From the NCBI GenBank assembly GCA_900768465.1, contig CAAGCY010000006.1, forward strand, positions 124,001 to 188,000: 64,000 nucleotides of DNA, read 5' to 3'. The DNA is from Alphaproteobacteria bacterium (GTDB lineage Bacteria > Pseudomonadota > Alphaproteobacteria > CAAGCB01 > CAG-977). The notes below the pieces were generated by a model. It worked only from the letters and a program-made list of their open reading frames with translations. It ran no database searches and had not been told where the DNA came from. The translations under genes were made by a program, and so were the position numbers. Positions within the stretch are counted from its first letter, which is position 1, and each line of letters starts with the position of its first letter. This document shows, in pieces, positions 56,061 to 62,476 of this stretch.

Positions 56061-57082
56061 TGTTTTTTCCTTTGAATGATGATTCTTCTGTAAATTGGTT
56101 TTCCGTTCAAATCAGGACCTCTTCCGCGCCATTGAGGATATTCAATTCGATGATCATCCATTCCTAAAATTTTAAACTGGTTCGGGTTATACTTGTCCAA
56201 AAAAGTGATCGGGACACCCATCACGCCGTCATAATCCGCAGGAATCTCGGCGACTTTATCAACGTTGATCGCGTCGTAATTGTCATATTTCGGATATTCG
56301 TCAGGGGAGTATTTTTTATATAAAATCAATTCTTCATGACGTTTTGTCGTTTCGATGTTCGTCATCCAGCACGCCATGATGTGTTTGATTTTCTTTCCGT
56401 TTTCGATTTTTTCAAAGTTTTGTTCGTCGTCGGGCAAAATCAGCCACATATCTTTGTTGATATTGCGGTATCCCAGCCACAGACGGTTTTCTTTGACAAG
56501 CTTGAAAATTTCCTTGTAAGTAATCGAATTTTTATTGGCAATAATTATAAATTTCTTATTATACTCAATCAGTTGCGCGACATATTCCCGAAACAGGGAA
56601 AACGGCGGATTTGTTACGACAACATCGGATTGTTTTAACAGCTCGATGCATTCGGCTGAACGGAAATCACCGTTTTCATCCAGTACGCTTAAAGTGTTTT
56701 TTCCGTTTTTTATCAGATATTCGACATCGGACAAATCGACCGCGCCGTCGTTGTTCGCATCAACGACTTCCGTGATTTCGATTTTGTACGCTTTCTTGCC
56801 GTTCATTCTGTCGAACAACGGCAGTTCCCGTCCCATGACGGGCGATGCCGAATAACAGGTCGCAATCAGTTTTTTCAAACCCAGCGCATTGAAATTCAAG
56901 GCAAAGTATTTGAAAAAATTGCTTTCGTACGGGTCGTCGCAGTTGCAGAAAACCGTTTTCCCGTTAAAAAAGCTCCGATAATGTTTCAGTTCTTCCTCTA
57001 TATCCGACAACTGCGTGTAAAATTCGTCTTTTTTGTTGCGTCGCGCCTGTTGCAGCCGCGCGTTTCCCGTTGCTTTAGCCAT
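56057..57082 (-). CDS. Adenine-specific DNA methyltransferase, EcoRI-methylase family
   Basis: This N6-adenine methyltransferase is of the type of M.EcoRI. The 341-residue form starts at MAKATGNARLQQARRNKKDEF; the catalytic motif is VVTNPPFSLFREYV (NPPF at 158-161), the SAM-binding side is likely FCNCDDPYESNFFKYFA (about 45-61), and KNSITYKEIFKLVKENRLWLGY follows as in the family. Codon use is more A/T-rich than in neighbours, pointing to acquisition. Alternative start: an ATG at 57196 (38 codons earlier) with GGGGAG ten bases upstream would read through a terminator-like hairpin. It is coupled to the DUF262-HNH nuclease downstream and presumably protects host DNA from it. Confidence 0.9.
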   Translation of the reverse strand: MAKATGNARLQQARRNKKDEFYTQLSDIEEELKHYRSFFNGKTVFCNCDDPYESNFFKYFALNFNALGLKKLIATCYSASPVMGRELPLFDRMNGKKAYKIEITEVVDANNDGAVDLSDVEYLIKNGKNTLSVLDENGDFRSAECIELLKQSDVVVTNPPFSLFREYVAQLIEYNKKFIIIANKNSITYKEIFKLVKENRLWLGYRNINKDMWLILPDDEQNFEKIENGKKIKHIMACWMTNIETTKRHEELILYKKYSPDEYPKYDNYDAINVDKVAEIPADYDGVMGVPITFLDKYNPNQFKILGMDDHRIEYPQWRGRGPDLNGKPIYRRIIIQRKKQ

Positions 57083-57216
57083 AAAAAAATCCCCAAAAAC
57101 CGCCCTAAAGCGGTTCGGGGAGTTAGCAAATCTACCATTATCGAAGATTCTTTTGCCCTTTAAAGTTATCCGATACAAATCGGGACTTCTGAACATACGA
57201 CAAAAGCTCCCCGAAC
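57083..57216 (-). promoter_or_regulatory. Terminator/antiterminator-like leader of the methyltransferase gene
   Basis: On the minus strand a bipartite hairpin (TCCCC 57117-57121 with GGGGA 57090-57094; AACCGC 57110-57115 with GCGGTT 57098-57103) is followed by seven T and then the ATG at 57082. The GGGGA that should serve as ribosome site is inside the stem. Upstream, GTTCGGGGAG (57207-57216) is perfectly complementary over 10 bp to CTCCCCGAAC (57113-57122), the 5' arm of that hairpin, so the two pairings exclude each other as in classic attenuators. The ligand or signal is unknown. Confidence 0.6.
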
Positions 57217-57370
57217 ATCGGCAGGATGTCAGGGATATTTTTCCGTAGTTGCGGATGCAAAAACGGATGACGGCGCAATATCTTGCGTCGGATAATGGTA
57301 AGACTTGCTACAGTCCCGCGCCCGCTCAGGCACTTTCCGCGCGAACCGATTTCACGCGAACAAAATCATA
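57123..57370. other. Gene-less stretch upstream of the restriction-modification pair
   Basis: With the flanking hairpins, 331 bp lie between the methyltransferase ATG and the rimO stop. I find no credible gene. On the minus strand a frame stays open for about 76 codons down to a TAA at 57138, but has no ATG before 57218 and no ribosome site. Small hairpins (for example CCGAT-TTGT-ATCGG, 57166-57179) and a weak promoter candidate TTGCAT-17-TATCCC (57232-57260) are present. It may be leader RNA or decayed sequence. Confidence 0.5.
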
Positions 57371-57405
57371 TTAAATGAAAAAGCGGCGTTTTTCAACACC
57401 GCTTT
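57371..57405 (-). terminator. Rho-independent terminator after rimO
   Basis: An 11-bp stem (arms 57395-57405 and 57380-57390, one G-T pair) with a 4-base loop is followed on the minus strand by TT and a T-rich stretch, starting 8 bp after the rimO stop. Confidence 0.85.
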
Positions 57406-57413
57406 GGCAATTT

Positions 57414-58745
57414 TCATTTGACGACGGAACCGTACAAATCATACGGGTCGGCGTCTTTGATTTTAACGCGGACGAACTGCCCCGGTTTGACTTTTTTACG
57501 CGACGAATTGAAATAAATCCGCCCGTCGATATCCGGCGCATTCGCGTAATCGCGCCCGTAATACAGCCCTTGTTCGTCGTCGAAACCTTCGCACAACACC
57601 GTTGCAACTTCGCCAATGCGCGCCTGCTGATATTCCAAGCTGACATCCGACTGCGCATCCATAATCGCTTCATAGCGGTCAAGTTTGTCGTCTTCATCGA
57701 CTTGATCGGGGAAATCGTAAGCGGGCGTTCCTTCTTCGCGCGAATAGGAAAACGCGCCGAAGCGGTTAAAGCGCGCGGTTACGGCAAAATCCAGCAATTC
57801 GTTGAATTGTTCTTCCGTTTCGCCGGGGAATCCGACAATCGCCGTCGTGCGAATCACAATGTCGGGCACGGCATCGCGCAGTTTCTTTATCACGCTTTCA
57901 ATCAGCGCGCGGTTGCCGTGGCGGTTCATCCGCTTCAGCACCGTGTCGTTGATGTGCTGAATGGGAATGTCGATATAGTGCAACACCTTGGGATTATCGC
58001 GCATTTCGGCGACCAGTTCGTCCGTGATTTTGTCGGGATAGCAGTAGAACAGACGAATCCACGGGATATTCGTTTCCTGAGCCAAACGGCGCAGCAATTC
58101 GGGCAACATCGGCTTTTTGTACAAATCAATCCCGTAGCAAGACGTGTCCTGCGCAATCAAGTTCAGTTCGACGACGCCGTCCGCGTCCAGCTTTTTGGCT
58201 TCGTCAAGGATGTCTTCCATCGTGCGGGAACGGTAATTGCCGCGAATCATCGGAATGGCGCAATAAGTGCAGCGGTTGTTGCACCCTTCGGACACCCGCA
58301 AATAAGCCGAAAAAGCATCGCCCACGCGCAACCGTTCGCCGCCGATTGCGGCTTTGTGCGCGTCGCCGTACATCTGCACTTTGTCCTGTTCAAAGCTTTT
58401 GTTGACGGCTTCGACGATGTCGTGAACGCTGCCGACACCGATAACGGCATCGACTTCGGGCATCTTTTCCAAAATTTTTTCGCGGTAACGTTCTGCCAGA
58501 CAACCCGCCACAATCAGTTTTTTCAGCTTGGCTTTTTTCTTTAACTGCGCCATTTCCTCTATGGCTTCGTACGATTCCTGCTTCGCGTCGCCGATAAAGC
58601 CGCAAGTGTTGACAACAATGACTTCGGCTTCGCGGGATTTTCCCGTCAGTTCGAATCCAGCGTCTTTTAAATGAGCCAGCATCATTTCCGAATCAATCTG
58701 ATTCTTGGAACATCCCAGCGACACAAAACCGATTTTCATACTCAT
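57414..58745 (-). CDS. rimO: Ribosomal protein S12 methylthiotransferase
   Basis: RimO adds a methylthio group to the conserved Asp of ribosomal protein S12. The 443 residues have the N-terminal UPF0004 domain with Cys ligands in SLGCSKNQIDSE (about 9-20) and VNTCGFIGDAKQES (about 45-58), the radical-SAM motif SEGCNNRCTYCAIPMIRG (three Cys, about 152-169), IDIPIQHINDTVLKRM, and a C-terminal TRAM domain (from about 372). RimO rather than MiaB is supported by the GDAKQES sequence. It is a single-gene unit with its own promoter and terminator. Confidence 0.96.
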   Translation of the reverse strand: MSMKIGFVSLGCSKNQIDSEMMLAHLKDAGFELTGKSREAEVIVVNTCGFIGDAKQESYEAIEEMAQLKKKAKLKKLIVAGCLAERYREKILEKMPEVDAVIGVGSVHDIVEAVNKSFEQDKVQMYGDAHKAAIGGERLRVGDAFSAYLRVSEGCNNRCTYCAIPMIRGNYRSRTMEDILDEAKKLDADGVVELNLIAQDTSCYGIDLYKKPMLPELLRRLAQETNIPWIRLFYCYPDKITDELVAEMRDNPKVLHYIDIPIQHINDTVLKRMNRHGNRALIESVIKKLRDAVPDIVIRTTAIVGFPGETEEQFNELLDFAVTARFNRFGAFSYSREEGTPAYDFPDQVDEDDKLDRYEAIMDAQSDVSLEYQQARIGEVATVLCEGFDDEQGLYYGRDYANAPDIDGRIYFNSSRKKVKPGQFVRVKIKDADPYDLYGSVVK

Positions 58746-58772
58746 CCCCGTTATTAAAAAAACTTTGTTCGG

Positions 58773-58801
58773 ATAATGGGGCGAAAGCCGCCCCTTGTCA
58801 A
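58773..58801 (-). promoter_or_regulatory. Promoter of rimO with palindromic spacer
   Basis: On the minus strand TTGACA (58796-58801) and CATTAT (58773-58778) are 17 bases apart. The spacer is largely an inverted repeat GGGGCG-5-CGCCCC (58778-58794), a possible operator or early-transcript hairpin. Confidence 0.6.
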
Positions 58802-58813
58802 CGGTCTTGACAA
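58795..58813. promoter_or_regulatory. Operator-like inverted repeat over divergent promoters
   Basis: TTGTCAA (58795-58801), five bases, TTGACAA (58807-58813) is a perfect 7-bp inverted repeat. It covers the rimO -35 on the minus strand and, on the plus strand, a -35 TTGTCA (58795-58800) paired at 17 bases with TTTAAA (58818-58823) for the 68-residue gene. A dimeric regulator bound here would control both. Confidence 0.5.
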
Positions 58814-58857
58814 CCGCTTTAAATTAACAACAATACGTTATAAACAAGGAGCGAAAA

Positions 58858-59064
58858 ATGGACGAAGAAATAATAGAAAGCTTGCAAACGGACGCTTTGG
58901 CGTTTTTGGAACGCGCGCAAACGGCGGCACGAAATACAACAAACGCGGATTTGAATTATTTTTGCAGTTCTTTGCGGGACTTAATCGAATCGGAGCTGAC
59001 AATCCCGAACGAAGCGCCGTTGGATTTGTTTGCGGAAATGTACGATTATTACGCCCGCGTTTAG
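58858..59064 (+). CDS. Small acidic protein of unknown function, 68 residues
   Basis: This is a short but convincing gene: AAGGAG six bases before the ATG, divergent from rimO with a promoter-like region upstream. The product is acidic and helical (MDEEIIESLQTDALAFLERA..., two predicted helices at about 3-25 and 28-48, then EAPLDLFAEMYDYYARV). No motif or membrane segment is recognised. Its last bases overlap the end of a convergent frameshifted gene by 4 bp. Confidence 0.7.
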   Translation: MDEEIIESLQTDALAFLERAQTAARNTTNADLNYFCSSLRDLIESELTIPNEAPLDLFAEMYDYYARV

Positions 59065-59401
59065 GCGATTTGCGGCATCGCTTCGGTCAGCAGATGATTT
59101 TCGGAAACGGCGTCAATCAGCGTCACAGGCACATTGTATTGACGCAGGATTTCGGATGAATCTTCGGGATTTTCCAAAATACGGACGCGGTTGGCTTTTG
59201 CAGAACGGGACACAAGTCTTCCTGCATATCCGCCAAAGCAATCACCTGCCCCACGCGGCGGATTAAAAACGCTTTGCCGTTTTCGTCCAGCAAAAAGCGC
59301 GGATTTTGCGGATCGCCGTCATACGCGTTCATGGAAAAGCTTAACATTCCGTCGGTGTCTCTGAATGAAAAATACAGTTTGTCCTGAATGATGTTACGCA
59401 T
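59061..59401 (-). pseudogene. Frameshifted small gene, unknown function
   Basis: The ATG at 59401 has an excellent CGGAGG site eight bases upstream and a consensus-like promoter. The frame encodes MRNIIQDKLYFSFRDTDGML and continues sensibly to ALADMQED, then becomes Cys/Pro/Lys-rich and stops at 59123. In the next frame a coherent end appears: SRSAKANRVRILENPEDSS, then EILRQYNVPVTLIDAVSEN, ending in MPQIA and TAA at 59061-59063. Adding one base near 59215-59218 (GACTTGTG to GACCTTGTG) would join them as QEDLVSRSAK, giving about 114 residues. Either a real inactivating deletion or a sequencing or assembly error. Confidence 0.7.
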
Positions 59402-59426
59402 TTTGATATCCTCCGTAGAACGTCTA

Positions 59427-59454
59427 ATCATACTACTTCGGCTTAAATTAACAA
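59427..59454 (-). promoter_or_regulatory. Promoter of the frameshifted small gene
   Basis: On the minus strand TTGTTA (59449-59454) and TATGAT (59427-59432) are 16 bases apart; transcription would start near 59420, about 19 bases before the ATG at 59401. Confidence 0.6.
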
Positions 59455-59480
59455 GAGGTTACCGTCTATTTATTTTGTCG

Positions 59481-59518
59481 AAAAAAAACGCCGCAAGCTT
59501 GTCACCAAACCGCGGCGT
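59481..59518 (-). terminator. Rho-independent terminator after nusB
   Basis: Arms ACGCCGC (59512-59518 read on the minus strand) and GCGGCGT (59488-59494), with extra loop sequence, are followed by eight T. It lies 19 bp after the nusB stop and closes the thrC-to-nusB gene run. Confidence 0.88.
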
Positions 59519-59536
59519 CGGAAACCATAAAACAAA

Positions 59537-60016
59537 TCAGGCGGATTGCAAAGCTTTGGCGATGTTGCTCAGCATACCGTTGACGACGCGGATTTCCGCG
59601 CCTTCGTAAAAGCAGGACGTCAAATCGACGTATTCTTTCAACACCACGGCGACGGGCGTTTCGGGAAAAGCCAGCAATTCGGCGACACCCGCCTGCAAAA
59701 TCGCTTTCAGCGTTTTTTCGACGCGGTCTTCCGTCCAATCGGCGGCAAGCGACGCTTTAATCATTTCGTTGATGTGGTCGGCGTTTTCCGCATAAGACGC
59801 CAAAATCCCCGAAAACAGAGTCGGTTCGGCGGGCATGACGGGAACAAATTCCTCCGTTCCGAAATCGTCTGTTTCTTCGATGACTTCCGCCCCGATGTCG
59901 CCGTTCATGAATTCGCGGGCGATTTGGTCAATCGTTTTTTCCCCGAATCCGTATTCGTACAGGGCTTGAACCGCCGCCAAACGGGACGAACTGCGGTTTG
60001 TTCTTTGTTTAGACAT
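59537..60016 (-). CDS. nusB: Transcription antitermination factor NusB
   Basis: NusB binds boxA with S10 to support rRNA transcription. The 159 residues form an all-helical protein with RSSSRLAAVQALYEYGF (about 8-24) at the start, DRVEKTLKAILQAGVAELLAF (about 95-115) and PVAVVLKEYVDLTSCFYEGAEIRVVNGML-type C-terminal helix sequence (about 120-150). The ATG directly follows the nrdR stop (TAAATG), so translation is coupled. Confidence 0.95.
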   Translation of the reverse strand: MSKQRTNRSSSRLAAVQALYEYGFGEKTIDQIAREFMNGDIGAEVIEETDDFGTEEFVPVMPAEPTLFSGILASYAENADHINEMIKASLAADWTEDRVEKTLKAILQAGVAELLAFPETPVAVVLKEYVDLTSCFYEGAEIRVVNGMLSNIAKALQSA

Positions 60017-60511
60017 TTAAATGTCCTCCTTGGTATTCTGATGTTTATCGGTTGTTTCGGCGACTTTTTCCAAAGACGCGACAAAAGCCTTGAAATCCTC
60101 GGCTTCGCGGAAATCGCGGTACACGGACGCAAAGCGCACATACGCCACGGGGTCAAGCTCGGACAACGCCTGCATGACCATTTCACCGATTTGCACCGAC
60201 GGGATTTCGCTTTCGCCCGACACTTCCAGCTGGCGCTGAATACTGTTGACAATCCGTTCGACCTGTTCGGACATAATCGGACGCTTGCGCACCGCAATCA
60301 TAATCGAACGCTGCAGTTTGTCGCGGTCGAACGGCATGCGGGAAGCGTCCTTTTTAATCACGACCAGCTCTCGCAGCTGCACACGTTCAAACGTCGTGAA
60401 GCGCGACCCGCACGCAGGACAAAAGCGGCGGCGGCGAATGGACGAATTGTCATCGCTGGGACGCGAATCCTTGACTTGCGTTTCGGCAAAGCCGCAGAAA
60501 GGGCAGCGCAT
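60017..60511 (-). CDS. nrdR: Transcriptional repressor NrdR
   Basis: NrdR senses ATP/dATP and represses ribonucleotide reductase genes. The 164 residues have the N-terminal zinc ribbon MRCPFCGFAETQVKDSRP (Cys3, Cys6) and RRRFCPACGSRFTTFERV (Cys31, Cys34), then an ATP-cone (about 49-139) with LVVIKKDASRMPFDRDKL. It sits between glyA and nusB as in many alphaproteobacteria. No nrd gene is in the window. Confidence 0.96.
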   Translation of the reverse strand: MRCPFCGFAETQVKDSRPSDDNSSIRRRRFCPACGSRFTTFERVQLRELVVIKKDASRMPFDRDKLQRSIMIAVRKRPIMSEQVERIVNSIQRQLEVSGESEIPSVQIGEMVMQALSELDPVAYVRFASVYRDFREAEDFKAFVASLEKVAETTDKHQNTKEDI

Positions 60512-60514
60512 AAA

Positions 60515-61804
60515 TCAAGCCTCCGTCATCAAGCCTTCGTAAATCGGAAAACGGCGGCACAAATCCAAAACGGTTTTGTGCGCTTTTTCTTCGGCGGCGG
60601 CGTTGTCTTCGGCGTTTTGCGCCAAGCCGTCCAGCACATCGCCGATCAGGTTGGCGACCGTCCGGAATTCTTCAACGCCGAATCCGCGCGTCGTTCCCGC
60701 AGGCGTTCCCAAGCGGACGCCCGACGTCACGGTCGGTTTTTCGGGATCGAACGGAATACCGTTTTTGTTGCACGTCATTCCCGCGCGTTCCAAGCTTTTT
60801 TCAGCCAGCTTACCCGTCAATCCTTTCGGACGCAAATCGACCAGAACCAAATGCGTATCCGTTCCGCCCGAAACCAGATTCAAGCCGCGTCCGACCAGCG
60901 TTTCGCCCAGCACTTTGGCGTTGGCGACGACAGATTTTGCGTATTCTTTGAATTCGGGCTTCAGCGCTTCGCCCAAAGCGACGGCTTTGCCCGCGATGAC
61001 GTGCATCAAAGGTCCGCCCTGCAGTCCGGGGAAAACGGCGGAGTTGATTTTTTTCGCCAAATCTTCGCGGTTGGTCAAAATCATGCCGCCGCGCGGACCG
61101 CGCAAAGTCTTGTGCGTCGTGGTTGTGACGACATCCGCGTATTTCAGCGGGTTTTCGTGAACACCGCCCGCGACCAATCCCGCAAAGTGCGCCATATCGA
61201 CCATCAGCAAAGCCCCGACTTCGTCCGCAATCGCGCGGAATTTCGCGAAATCGATGGCGCGCGGATACGCCGACCCGCCCGCGATAATCAGCTTGGGCTT
61301 GTGTTCTTTTGCCAGACGTTCGACTTCTTCAAAGTCGATTAAGCCGTCCTCTTTGCGCACACCGTACTGAACGGCGTTGAACCATTTTCCCGACAACGCG
61401 ACGGACGCGCCGTGCGTCAAATGACCGCCCGCGGACAAAGACATGCCCATCAGCGTATCCCCCGGCTGCAGCAAAGCCAGCTGTACCGCGCCGTTTGCCT
61501 GCGCCCCCGAATGAGGCTGAACGTTCACGAATTGAGCGCCGAACAATTTTTTCGCGCGTTCAATCGCCAAGTTTTCGGCGATATCGACAAACTCGCAACC
61601 GCCGTAATAGCGTCTGCCGCAGTAGCCTTCTGCGTATTTATTGGTCAAAATCGACCCTTGCGCTTCCAAAACGGCTTTGGAAACAATGTTTTCGGACGCA
61701 ATCAGTTCGATTTGGTTTTGCTGACGCGTCAATTCCTTGTAAATTCCCGCGTAGATTTCGGGATCGGATTCTTTCAGCGAACGGGTGAAAAAAGCGTTTG
61801 TCAT
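60515..61804 (-). CDS. glyA: Serine hydroxymethyltransferase
   Basis: GlyA interconverts serine and glycine and supplies one-carbon units on tetrahydrofolate. The 429 residues contain the PLP lysine in VVTTTTHKTLRGPRGG (about 225-240), NKYAEGYCGRRYYGG (about 55-69), HSGAQANGAVQLALLQPGD and VDMAHFAGLVAGG. It is 9 bp after rpiB and 3 bp before nrdR; the adjoining threonine synthase end at the window edge also belongs to amino-acid supply. Confidence 0.97.
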   Translation of the reverse strand: MTNAFFTRSLKESDPEIYAGIYKELTRQQNQIELIASENIVSKAVLEAQGSILTNKYAEGYCGRRYYGGCEFVDIAENLAIERAKKLFGAQFVNVQPHSGAQANGAVQLALLQPGDTLMGMSLSAGGHLTHGASVALSGKWFNAVQYGVRKEDGLIDFEEVERLAKEHKPKLIIAGGSAYPRAIDFAKFRAIADEVGALLMVDMAHFAGLVAGGVHENPLKYADVVTTTTHKTLRGPRGGMILTNREDLAKKINSAVFPGLQGGPLMHVIAGKAVALGEALKPEFKEYAKSVVANAKVLGETLVGRGLNLVSGGTDTHLVLVDLRPKGLTGKLAEKSLERAGMTCNKNGIPFDPEKPTVTSGVRLGTPAGTTRGFGVEEFRTVANLIGDVLDGLAQNAEDNAAAEEKAHKTVLDLCRRFPIYEGLMTEA

Positions 61805-61813
61805 GAAAACTCC

Positions 61814-62254
61814 TTAAACCAAGCGGGACAGTTTTTCGACACGGCGGGCATGTCTGCCGCCCGCGAATTGCGTGTTCAAAAAAATGTTCAGGCAGTCGTA
61901 AGCGACTTCGATTCCCGTCGTTCTGCCGCCGAAAACGATAACGTTTGCGTTGTTGTGCTCACGGCACAGACGCGCGCCGAAAGCGTCGTGAATCAACGCC
62001 GCGCGAATGAACGGAAAGCGGTTGGCGGCGATACTGATGCCGATTCCCGTTCCGCAAACCAAAACGCCGCGTTCGGCTTTGCCCGCCTTAATCGCGTCCG
62101 CCATTTTCGCCGCCATATCGGGATAATCGACGGAATCGGTCGAATACGTCCCCAAATCCAACGGCTCGTACCCCCATTCGGCAAGCTTTTCCGCCAACAG
62201 GTTTTTCAATTCAAATCCGCCGTGATCCGCGGCAAGAGCGATGACTTCAGCCAT
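61814..62254 (-). CDS. rpiB: Ribose-5-phosphate isomerase B
   Basis: RpiB interconverts ribose-5-phosphate and ribulose-5-phosphate. The 146 residues show ALAADHGGFELKNLLAEKL (about 6-24), VDYPDMAAKMADAI (about 43), the catalytic Cys in RGVLVCGTGIGISIAANR (about 62-79), and ALIHDAFGARLCREHNNANV. It could use ribose-5-phosphate from the ribokinase encoded elsewhere in the window. It lies 39 bp after the small DUF6898-like gene. Confidence 0.95.
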   Translation of the reverse strand: MAEVIALAADHGGFELKNLLAEKLAEWGYEPLDLGTYSTDSVDYPDMAAKMADAIKAGKAERGVLVCGTGIGISIAANRFPFIRAALIHDAFGARLCREHNNANVIVFGGRTTGIEVAYDCLNIFLNTQFAGGRHARRVEKLSRLV

Positions 62255-62293
62255 AACGACAACTCCTTTACAAAAATGTTTTTCAAAGTTTTA

Positions 62294-62476
62294 TCACACG
62301 GGATTGCTTTTGGTCAAAACATATTCCAGTTTTTTGCGCGCCAGCATTTTCAGCGACAGCATCGGCGTGTTGCGCGGCGCCATAAAGCTGACCTCCGTTC
62401 CCGTTTCTTCGTGAACGGCAATGACTTTGACGGCATTGCCTATCGGTTGGATTTGCAGGATGATTCCGTCGCTCAC
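62294..62476 (-). CDS. Small conserved protein, DUF6898-like
   Basis: This is a 60-residue basic protein. I choose the GTG at 62476, which overlaps the M16 peptidase stop as GTGA and has GGAGC nine bases upstream; a GTG six codons earlier lacks a site. The pattern IGNAVKVIAVHEETGTEVSF and LARKKLEYVL at the end matches, from memory, a short alphaproteobacterial family (DUF6898) found beside M16 peptidases and thrC. It is probably one small beta-rich domain. Function unknown. Confidence 0.65.
   Translation of the reverse strand: MSDGIILQIQPIGNAVKVIAVHEETGTEVSFMAPRNTPMLSLKMLARKKLEYVLTKSNPV

Noticed and set aside
57138..57218. 26-codon leader peptide (MFGELLSYVQ...) upstream of the methyltransferase
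   Set aside because: No ribosome site before its ATG; kept only as part of the leader description.
57090..57370. tmRNA, RNase P RNA or tRNA in the gene-less stretch
   Set aside because: I looked for a T-arm, tag-peptide frame, CCA end and the conserved RNase P P4 sequence and found none; the GGTTCGGGGAG seen there is part of the terminator-like stem.
59402..59431. Earlier start (MIRRSTEDIK) for the frameshifted gene
   Set aside because: It would place the start codon in the predicted -10 element; the ATG at 59401 has a strong CGGAGG site.
59546..61342. 598-codon open frame opposite glyA, nrdR and nusB
   Set aside because: A mirror of strongly coding minus-strand genes with biased codon use; the translation is Arg/Phe/Gln-rich with no domain.
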